From contig CAVKGV010000004.1 of the NCBI GenBank assembly GCA_963656065.1, positions 124,001 through 188,000 of the forward strand: a stretch of DNA of 64,000 nucleotides. Direction: 5' to 3'. Each line of letters opens with the position of its first letter. Positions within the stretch are counted from its first letter, which is position 1. The notes under the pieces are model-generated. The model worked only from the letters and a program-made list of their open reading frames with translations, ran no database searches and was not told the origin of the DNA. Source of the stretch: Hallerella sp963656065 (GTDB taxonomy: Bacteria > Fibrobacterota > Fibrobacteria > Fibrobacterales > Fibrobacteraceae). A program made the translations under genes and the position numbers. This document shows, piece by piece, positions 16,145 to 22,727 of this stretch.

Positions 16145-17219
16145 GGGTTACCTTCTGTTGTTTTTTGTAAGCGAGCTGTCCGCAGGCGGCAAGAATGTCG
16201 CGTCCGCGCGGATTTCGGATGGTGATCTGGATTTCCGCCGCCCGGACCTTTTCAAGGAATCTTTCCACTTCCTCTTCCGTCGGGGCTTCGATGTTCGGAT
16301 CGTCCATCTCGTTCAAAACGATGGCGTTTACCTTGCAGCGGCGCGGTGCGCAAATTTTAATCAGTTCCTTGGCAGCCGTGTCCGTGCACGTGACGCCTTT
16401 CATGAGGACGAATTCGAACGTCACGTAATTGTCGGTTCGCCGCGTATATTCGTCGGTCGCTTCGAGAAGCTTTTCGATGGGCCAGACCCGGTTTACGGGC
16501 ATGACGGAACTTCTCGCCGCGTTGTTTGTGCTGTTGAGGCTTACCGCGAGGCAGCAGGGCGTATTCCTGTCAACCAGTTCCTTGATCTTCGGGACGACTC
16601 CGCTCGTGCTCACGGTCATCTTTTTGCGTCCGAGGTTGAAGAGCTTCTGGTTGTGCAGCGTGCAGCATGTCCGGTGGACATTTTCGAGGTTGTTGAGCGG
16701 TTCGCCCATGCCCATGAAGATGATGTTCGTCACCTGGGCGGGTTTCCCGTCGGCGTCGATTTCGCCGGTCGCTTTCAAGTATTCGTTTACGCGGATGATT
16801 TCTTCGAGAATTTCGCCCGCTTCGAGGTTCCGGATGAGCCCCATCTTGGCTGTCCGGCAAAAGGCGCAGTTCTGTGCGCAGCCGATTTGCGTGGAAACGC
16901 ACACGGAGAAGCGTCCGTTGGTCGGGATGAGGACCGTTTCGATGTGTTGACCGTCTGCGGTCCGGAAAAGCCATTTGACGGCGCCATCAACGGAGACGAG
17001 ATGCTCGACTTCGGAGAGGGAGCGGATGGCGAATGCCCGGGCGAGCTTTTCGCGCGTCTGCAGCGGAATGTTCGCCATCTGGTCGTAACTCGAAACCTGG
17101 CGGCAGAAAAGCCAGTTCTCGATTTGATCCGCCCGATAGGACTTTTCGCAGTTGGCGGAAAGCCACTCCTTGAGCTCATCTACCGTAAGGGATTTGATAT
17201 CTTTGTAATTGTTCGTCAC
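16122..17219 (-). CDS. rlmN: Dual-specificity RNA methyltransferase RlmN
   Basis: A 365-residue radical SAM enzyme that makes 2-methyladenosine at A2503 of 23S rRNA and A37 of some tRNAs. The cluster-binding CxxxCxxC is C114, C118 and C121 in GCAQNCAFCRTAKMG. The GMGEPLNN box and the C-terminal ITIRNPRGRDILAACGQL with the catalytic Cys are also present. I start it at GTG 17219 rather than ATG 17249 because a TATCTTTG promoter box lies between them, 7 nt before the GTG. The product then begins VTNNYKDIKSLT, close to the usual RlmN N-terminus. It is followed by the methyltransferase gene. Confidence 0.93.
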   Translation of the reverse strand: MTNNYKDIKSLTVDELKEWLSANCEKSYRADQIENWLFCRQVSSYDQMANIPLQTREKLARAFAIRSLSEVEHLVSVDGAVKWLFRTADGQHIETVLIPTNGRFSVCVSTQIGCAQNCAFCRTAKMGLIRNLEAGEILEEIIRVNEYLKATGEIDADGKPAQVTNIIFMGMGEPLNNLENVHRTCCTLHNQKLFNLGRKKMTVSTSGVVPKIKELVDRNTPCCLAVSLNSTNNAARSSVMPVNRVWPIEKLLEATDEYTRRTDNYVTFEFVLMKGVTCTDTAAKELIKICAPRRCKVNAIVLNEMDDPNIEAPTEEEVERFLEKVRAAEIQITIRNPRGRDILAACGQLAYKKQQKVTHADTESA

Positions 17220-17226
17220 CGAAAAG

Positions 17227-17234
17227 CAAAGATA
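17227..17234 (-). promoter_or_regulatory. -7 promoter element of rlmN, near-leaderless
   Basis: TATCTTTG on the minus strand ends 7 nt before the GTG at 17219. It lies downstream of the alternative ATG at 17249 and so decides the start. Confidence 0.45.
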
Positions 17235-17308
17235 GCAATTTTCGCCCAAAATGTAAGGAATAAAATGAGTGGCTTTTTATGCGCTGATTTCTTTCTGTCG
17301 CTTGCAAC

Positions 17309-19621
17309 CTAGAACATCTGCCGCGTCTTCTTTTTCGGCGGCGGAGCGTCCTTTTCCTTTTTCGTCTTCGCTTTCATCGAACCTTCGGATGACGATTTGC
17401 TCGAGAAAAGCGTCGCGTTGTCTGCGGATTTTTTTGTCGAGAAGTGGTTGCCGTCGCAGGTCTCGTCGGGAACGTGTCCCGCGGAATAGAGACAGTATGT
17501 AGTCGCCCCGCAGAACTCTCCGGCGAGTTTTCCCGTGTTGTTGCATGTCTTTTTCCCGATGACGCCAGCCGGCATGGTAAACCCGCGGACAGGAAGGTCC
17601 TTGTGCAGCTCCTTCATAATCTCTATCCAGGCGGGGAGCGGGTCTTCGGATCCTGTGTGCCCCGGTCCCATCGGCGCGGGGGAATCCGTCCCGACCCAGA
17701 TGCCGAGCGTGTAGTAGCGCGTAAACCCGATGTACCAGGCGTCCGCGTAGTTGTTCGTCGTTCCGGTCTTTCCGCCGCTCGGGTGCCTGAAACCGCTCGC
17801 TCCGACGCGTGCGCCTGTCCCGTGGATGTTCACGTCTTTCAGCATATCGACCATGATGTAGGCGCTTGCCGGCTTGAGAACCGTGTGCTCTACGCTTTTG
17901 TGCCGTTCGATGATGTTGCCGTTTTTGTCCGCGATGGAATCTATCATGTAAGGTTCGATGCGGATGCCTCCGTTCGGGAATACGGTGTAGGCGGAAGTCA
18001 TTTCCCAGAGCGTGCTGCCGATGGATCCCAGAGCGAGACTCGGGACTGGCTGCAGGGGCGCTTTCCGGATGCCGAATTTTCGCGCGTAGCTTACGACGTT
18101 CGGAAGTCCGTACTTGATGCCGGTGAGAACCGCGGGCAGGTTCATCGATCGGTAGAGGGCGCGCCGCACGGTCATCATCCCTTCGAATTCCTTGTCGAAG
18201 TTCGCCGGACGCCACGTCTTAGATGGATCCGCTTCGTCTTCGATGGTGACGGGCTGGTCGTTTATCGAATCGCACGGAGAGGCTCCCGCTTCGACGGCCG
18301 TCGCATAGACGATTGGCTTGAAAGAAGAACCCGGTTGCCGGAGCGACTGGACTGCCCGGTTCCAGCGGGACTCGTTGAAGTCGTTGCCGCCGACCATGGC
18401 GCGGATGGCACCCGTTCCGTTTTCGATGAGAATCATCGCCATCTGGGGCGCGTGGTAGCGCGAGCTGTCCGGGAAGCGCCACTTGGACGGATCCTGGGCG
18501 GTATCCTTTGCGAGATAGTCTTTTTTGAACAGGGCGTAGATGCTGTCGAAATGGGCGACGACCGAATCCGCCGGGAGCTTGTACTTGGCGGAAAGTCCGA
18601 GCTTCCAGACCGCGCGCTGCTGGATGCGCTTCCTGATCCGTTCGATGTGACGCTTTTCCACGTCTTCGGCGAATGCCTGGATTTGCGGATCGATGGTGCT
18701 GTAGATGTTCACCCCGTCCGCATACAGCGATTTTTGCCCATACTTGTTTTCCATGAACTTCCGGATTTCTTCGTAGTAGTAAAGCCCGGAGCCGTTTCCC
18801 ACCTGGTGCTTCACCGTTTCGAGCGGATAGTCCAGATACTTTTTATAGTCCTCCTTGGAAATGTAGCCTGCGTCCTGCATCGCAAAGAGGACCGTGTTGC
18901 GGCGTTCGAGCGCGGCTTTCGGATGCCTGTCCGGACGGTATCCTTCCGGGCGTTGGAGCATTCCGGCGAGAACCGCGTATTCGGGAACGGCGAGCTTGTC
19001 GAGCGACTTTCCAAAGTAGAATTCGCTTGCAGCTTCGAACCCGTAGTTTCCGCCTCCCAGATAGACTTCGTTCATGTAAAATTCGAGGATTTCCCGCTTG
19101 GTATATGTCTGCTCGATGCGGACCGCCGTCATCGCCTCCTTGATCTTCCGCGAAATCTTGCGCTCCGGGGTGAGGAAGAGAAGCTTGGAAAGCTGCTGCG
19201 TCAGGGTCGAGGCTCCGCGGATCTTGTCACCGCGCGTCACGGACTGGATAACCGCCTTGGGTATCGCGAGGATGTTCAAGCCCCAGTGGCTGTAGAAGTC
19301 CCGGTCTTCGGTCGCCATTACGGCATTTGTCGCCATTGCCGGGATGGAATCGATGGGCATCCACACGCGCCTTTCCACGAAGAACTCGTGCACGGGGACG
19401 CTGTCCTTGTCATAGACGGTCGTCACCAGTTTCGGGTCGATGTTTTCAAGTTGGGAAAGGGGAGGAAGTTCCGGGACAAGGCTCGAAAAGTAGAAGACTA
19501 TCGCAAGGATGATGGCGATGCACGGAACGAGAAAGATTCCGAACCAGAGCAAGACTTTTTTCCCCGGTTTTGGAAAGACACGGGCGACGGACTGGAAAAT
19601 TCTATGTACAAAAGCGTTCAT
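17309..19621 (-). CDS. Class A penicillin-binding protein (PBP1a type)
   Basis: A 770-residue bifunctional peptidoglycan synthase. One N-terminal membrane span lies at ~22-46. The glycosyltransferase (GT51) domain has the catalytic Glu E105 in VMATEDRDFYSHWG and the RGASTLTQQLSKLL and RKIKEAMTAVRIEQ motifs. The transpeptidase has S432-x-x-K435 (GSSFKP), an RSMN box as the SxN-equivalent region, and K618-TG in SGGKTGTTNNYADAW. The tail is Lys/Ser-rich (KKEKDAPPPKKKTRQMF). It polymerises glycan strands and cross-links peptides outside the inner membrane. It is divergent from the lipoprotein gene at 19710. Confidence 0.95.
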   Translation of the reverse strand: MNAFVHRIFQSVARVFPKPGKKVLLWFGIFLVPCIAIILAIVFYFSSLVPELPPLSQLENIDPKLVTTVYDKDSVPVHEFFVERRVWMPIDSIPAMATNAVMATEDRDFYSHWGLNILAIPKAVIQSVTRGDKIRGASTLTQQLSKLLFLTPERKISRKIKEAMTAVRIEQTYTKREILEFYMNEVYLGGGNYGFEAASEFYFGKSLDKLAVPEYAVLAGMLQRPEGYRPDRHPKAALERRNTVLFAMQDAGYISKEDYKKYLDYPLETVKHQVGNGSGLYYYEEIRKFMENKYGQKSLYADGVNIYSTIDPQIQAFAEDVEKRHIERIRKRIQQRAVWKLGLSAKYKLPADSVVAHFDSIYALFKKDYLAKDTAQDPSKWRFPDSSRYHAPQMAMILIENGTGAIRAMVGGNDFNESRWNRAVQSLRQPGSSFKPIVYATAVEAGASPCDSINDQPVTIEDEADPSKTWRPANFDKEFEGMMTVRRALYRSMNLPAVLTGIKYGLPNVVSYARKFGIRKAPLQPVPSLALGSIGSTLWEMTSAYTVFPNGGIRIEPYMIDSIADKNGNIIERHKSVEHTVLKPASAYIMVDMLKDVNIHGTGARVGASGFRHPSGGKTGTTNNYADAWYIGFTRYYTLGIWVGTDSPAPMGPGHTGSEDPLPAWIEIMKELHKDLPVRGFTMPAGVIGKKTCNNTGKLAGEFCGATTYCLYSAGHVPDETCDGNHFSTKKSADNATLFSSKSSSEGSMKAKTKKEKDAPPPKKKTRQMF

Positions 19622-19669
19622 TTGGTCACACTCGAAAAGATGGTGCTGGCGAAACGGGATGATAAAATG

Positions 19670-19677
19670 TAACTTTA
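19670..19677 (+). promoter_or_regulatory. -7 promoter element of the lipoprotein gene at 19710
   Basis: TAACTTTA, 32 nt before the ATG. The leader contains GGAG 9 nt before the start. Confidence 0.4.
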
Positions 19678-19709
19678 TGCAGAATTAAAATTCAGACGGA
19701 GTTTTTTTT

Positions 19710-20621
19710 ATGGGCTTTTTCAAGGTATTGTTTCCCTCGGCGGCGATTTTCTCGGTCTTAAGCCTTGCCGCCTGCGGCTCGGTCGATCATGATCCGCCAA
19801 AACTCAAGAGCGTTTTCGGAACGGTTTCTTCGACGGATACGCTTGTCGCCGTGTTCGACAAGTCGCTTGACGATTTCAGCGATTCCTTGGTGACCTCGAA
19901 CGTGCCGATTACTGTCGTCAAACAGGTGAAATCGAAAATCTATGTCGTCGGGGCGACGGATACGGTCGCGGGCATTCCCCGTTTCGAACCGTCGAGCGAA
20001 GACGATACGCTCGTCTTTACGGGAATCCGTGACGATGACGGTAACCGGGCGAAAGTCCAGACGGTGACGTTCTCCACCTATCCTTTCCTCGACAGCGACG
20101 AATACGAGATGGACAAGGAAGGCAACTGCCGTTCGAACAAGACGCCGAAAAACGCGGAGCTTCTCGCGGATTCGTTGCGCTTCTTCAACGGGGTGAAGTT
20201 TTCCAAGGGCGTGACGGTGACGGGAATCCTCGCCGGGCGATACAGCAAACAGTGCGAAGACGATGCAGATACGTATCGGATCGTGCTGCAGAAATATGAC
20301 ACCGTTTCCGTCGTGCTCGACGGCTTTTCGTCCGAAAGTCCGCTCCTCCTAGCCGTTCTCGGACCTTCGAAGCGGAAGGGAAGCCCTGCGTTCTGCACGG
20401 AGGACAACCAGGAATTTCTCACGGTCGATGCCGGCGAAATGAAAAAGGTCGCTGCGATCGATACGACTTTCGGAGTCGGCGACATCCACGAATGCGGAAC
20501 GGCGACCATCACGGACAACCAGTTCTATTACATCCAGGTCCGCTTTTCGGAAAACCTGAAGACGAAGGAACAGAAGCCCGTGCCTTACAAGCTCACCGTT
20601 TTCATCAAGCAGCACCGTTGA
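19710..20621 (+). CDS. Secreted lipoprotein of unknown function
   Basis: A 303-residue protein with a signal sequence ending in the lipobox LSLAAC (Cys 22). The mature part starts GSVDHDPPKLKSVFGTVSST and is rich in beta-strand-like segments with many Asp, Thr and Val. Residues ~30-120 resemble Ig-like modules (LVAVFDKSLDDFSDSL, VVGATDTVAG). The C-terminal half has four Cys that could form disulfides (C at SKQCEDDA, PAFCTEDN, IHECGTA, GNCRSN). I do not recognise the family. It probably sits on the outer or inner membrane facing the periplasm or surface. Confidence 0.75.
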   Translation: MGFFKVLFPSAAIFSVLSLAACGSVDHDPPKLKSVFGTVSSTDTLVAVFDKSLDDFSDSLVTSNVPITVVKQVKSKIYVVGATDTVAGIPRFEPSSEDDTLVFTGIRDDDGNRAKVQTVTFSTYPFLDSDEYEMDKEGNCRSNKTPKNAELLADSLRFFNGVKFSKGVTVTGILAGRYSKQCEDDADTYRIVLQKYDTVSVVLDGFSSESPLLLAVLGPSKRKGSPAFCTEDNQEFLTVDAGEMKKVAAIDTTFGVGDIHECGTATITDNQFYYIQVRFSENLKTKEQKPVPYKLTVFIKQHR

Positions 20622-20654
20622 TTTCAAAAAATTCAAAAAAATGTGGAAAATCCC

Positions 20655-20684
20655 TTGACAAAAATCGGGGGATTTTTATATTTG
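20655..20684 (+). promoter_or_regulatory. Promoter of tRNA-Arg
   Basis: TTGACA at 20655-20660 and TATATTTG at 20677-20684 with 16 nt between. This is the clearest two-part promoter in the window. The tRNA 5' end is 11 nt downstream. Confidence 0.75.
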
Positions 20685-20694
20685 GGCTGTCAAT

Positions 20695-20768
20695 GCGAAT
20701 GTGGCGTAACTGGATAGCGCAACTGGCTACGAACCAGTAGGTTGCAGGTTCGAGTCCTGCCACTCGCA
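20695..20768 (+). tRNA. tRNA-Arg (anticodon ACG)
   Basis: A 74-nt cloverleaf. The acceptor GCGAATG/CACTCGC has one A-C mismatch. The D arm is GCGT..GCGC, the anticodon stem-loop is ACTGG-CTACGAA-CCAGT with ACG in the loop, and the T arm is GCAGG-TTCGAGT-CCTGC. The 3' CCA is not encoded. A34 would be read as inosine by TadA. Confidence 0.93.
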
Positions 20769-20771
20769 CGA

Positions 20772-20808
20772 AAGCTTCGAGAAGAACTCTCGGAGCTTTT
20801 TTGTTTTC
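20772..20808 (+). terminator. Terminator after tRNA-Arg
   Basis: An 11-bp stem (AAGCTTCGAGA/TCTCGGAGCTT, one T-G pair) with a 5-nt loop, then TTTTTGTTTT. Confidence 0.85.
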
Positions 20809-21067
20809 AGTCTTCGTTTTTCGGCGGTTGCGCTTGCATTCTTCGGCGGGCGTCCCGGATGCTTCGGGAACCGTCGTTCCAGGCGAGATGGTTTGCGTCT
20901 GAGAAGCAAGCGGTTTTATATAACCAAGACGGTTTCAAGGGAGAATCTTGTAGAAGTCTTTTTTTTTTGTAAATTAAATTTTACGAAAGAACGGGCGCTT
21001 TGTCGGGTAGTTTAAAAAGAAACGGTGTAAACTTGGGCAAATGCGCTATAGGCGCGGAGGTGACGAA
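20809..21067. other. Non-coding stretch downstream of tRNA-Arg
   Basis: No convincing gene is seen. A short AT-rich palindrome-like GTAAATTAAATTTTAC lies at about 20970. The stretch precedes an accessory gene pair with strong ribosome sites, so an attachment site could be sought here, but I see no repeat of the tRNA 3' end. Confidence 0.4.
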
Positions 21068-21933
21068 ATGAAAACGGATTCTTTGAATTTGCCCGGCTAC
21101 CCCGAAGTTTTACAGGATGCAACGTTCATGACATCAGGGATGGGACAGGCTACCCGAGTTTTTAACGCGCTTGGCGATGAGCTGCGGCGGAGAAAATGGG
21201 AGGCGGACCATCCCGAAGAAGTCAGCCGATGCGAGGAGAATGCGTTTCTCCGGAGGTTTGTTATGGGACAGCCGCTTCCGACAGCGGAAGAGTGGGAACG
21301 CCAGGAACTCTACCGGAAAGCTTGTGTGACTTTATTGACTGGCGTTACCTTTTTGAAATGCCAAGCGTCCGCTCTAGGACAAAACAGTTTCTCGAAATGG
21401 CGGCGCGGTTCAACGCGAAGGATGTCGGCTTCGGCGGGGAGAATGACACGCTGCTCGTGCTTTCCCCGGAGGAGACGGACGGGATGTGTCGGGAAATACT
21501 ATCAAAAAATGATTCGTCAGCATTGTCAAAACATTATGCCGGTTGTACGGAAATGCCTCGGGTCAAGCTCGGCGGGGATTATGTCCGCCCGGGGACGATG
21601 ATGATTCTCTCCGACCGGTGGGAGGGCGCCGAACGGGAAAACGTGATGCGTCACGAGCTCGCTCACCAGTTCGCCATAACGCTTCGTCAAATGATCGAGA
21701 ATGAAAACGAGCGTCGCCGGGCTCAGGGCTTGCCGCATCTTTCCGATGATTCTTTGACGTCTTTAAAGGCAAAGCTTGCTAAAATTAATAAGAAGCTGGA
21801 CAGCCTCGAAACATTCGTTAGCACACCGAATGGAAACTTGAAACTTTGGGGAAGAAACGATATTATCGAGGAACTTCAAAGAGTGGAACGGGATTTTGGG
21901 AAGGAAATCAAAAACCAGGAGGAAAACCGATGA
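21068..21933 (+). pseudogene. HELAH metallopeptidase-like gene with a frame break
   Basis: A strong GGAGGTGA ribosome site (21056-21063) precedes the ATG at 21068. The first frame reads MKTDSLNLPGYPEVLQDATF and stays convincing to about 21330 (QELYRKAC). There the sensible reading jumps to the -1 frame (FIDWRYLFEMPSVRSRTKQF), which continues to a stop at 21933. The second part contains MRHELAHQFAITL, a zinc-peptidase HExxH-type motif (HELAH), and a Lys-rich helical tail. In the first frame the sequence after the break is Arg/Ser/Cys-rich and looks non-coding. It could be a true frameshift, a sequencing error or programmed slippage; no classical slippery heptamer is obvious. An independent start at ATG 21357 is possible. 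The family is not recognised beyond the motif. Confidence 0.6.
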
Positions 21934-22664
21934 AGTTTTTAATTGTTTGTCTGCTTGCCGTTTGTCCGGCAGCATTCGCCATCCTAATGTATCAGTATCA
22001 ACCTAGCGAAGTCTGGGTGGATTCCCGGACGGGGCAGATGTATGTCTTGGAGCAGAAGCTTTCGACAAACTGCTGGGATATCAAGCCGGAGTTCTATCCC
22101 GACAGCTCGCTTCCGGGACTGGGTTTTCGAGCGTCCATCAAGTATTCCTTGAAAACGATTCAATCCGTGGGCAGCTGCCCCGAAGGCTGGACGAGGGAAG
22201 AAGGCTTCAAACGGGAAAATTCCGAAAAAATATCGGAGTGCAGCAAGGTGTTGCCTCTTCCAAACCTTACGTTCTACCTGGATACCGGCGTGAACCGGAC
22301 AATCAAGTATTCACCGTTCGAAAAAAAGATGGTTTTGCGGAATTGCTATAATTCGGCACTTGAACGGCTGCTTGCCGGTGGCGGCGGTTGTTCGAGGTCT
22401 TATCCCGACTATTTCGATGTCTTTGTTGTTCGTGACGATTTCGGAGCCTATCACAAGGTGATTCATAGACGAATCTTTGACGATAAAAAAGGATTCTATC
22501 GTTCGTATCTCTACTACAATTCGGATTCGTGGCTTTGCTCCACGGGTTGGTACGCCGATGTGAACGACTGGAAATTTAACTACGACCGCATGCCGTGCTA
22601 TTACGACTTGCCCGATCCGGAGCCTTTTGGCGAAAAACTCTCTCCGCTGAAGTGGACGGAGTAG
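21930..22664 (+). CDS. Secreted protein of unknown function
   Basis: A 244-residue protein with a signal peptide MKFLIVCLLAVCPAAFA. The mature part is rich in Cys, Trp and Tyr (for example STNCWDIKPEF, GSCPEGWTRE, KISECSKVLP), suggesting a disulfide-bonded periplasmic or secreted domain. The start at 21930 is set by AGGAGG 7 nt before it and by the ATGA overlap with the metallopeptidase stop. The two genes are therefore translationally coupled and may act together. I do not recognise the family. Confidence 0.75.
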   Translation: MKFLIVCLLAVCPAAFAILMYQYQPSEVWVDSRTGQMYVLEQKLSTNCWDIKPEFYPDSSLPGLGFRASIKYSLKTIQSVGSCPEGWTREEGFKRENSEKISECSKVLPLPNLTFYLDTGVNRTIKYSPFEKKMVLRNCYNSALERLLAGGGGCSRSYPDYFDVFVVRDDFGAYHKVIHRRIFDDKKGFYRSYLYYNSDSWLCSTGWYADVNDWKFNYDRMPCYYDLPDPEPFGEKLSPLKWTE

Positions 22665-22680
22665 ATTTGTCTGCAAACAA

Positions 22681-22710
22681 AAAAGCCCGGAATGGTTCCG
22701 GGCTTTTAAA
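22681..22710. terminator. Bidirectional terminator
   Basis: The 12-bp stem AAAAGCCCGGAA/TTCCGGGCTTTT lies between the secreted-protein gene and the convergent GH2 gene. Confidence 0.85.
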
Positions 22711-22727
22711 ATCGATGAAGATAAAGA

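Noticed and set aside
17444..19672. A 742-codon frame opposite the class A PBP gene
   Set aside because: Antisense shadow. The PBP has full catalytic motifs; this frame has none.
20695..22710. A complete integrative element next to tRNA-Arg
   Set aside because: No integrase, no repeat of the tRNA 3' end and only two accessory genes were seen, so I list only the possibility.
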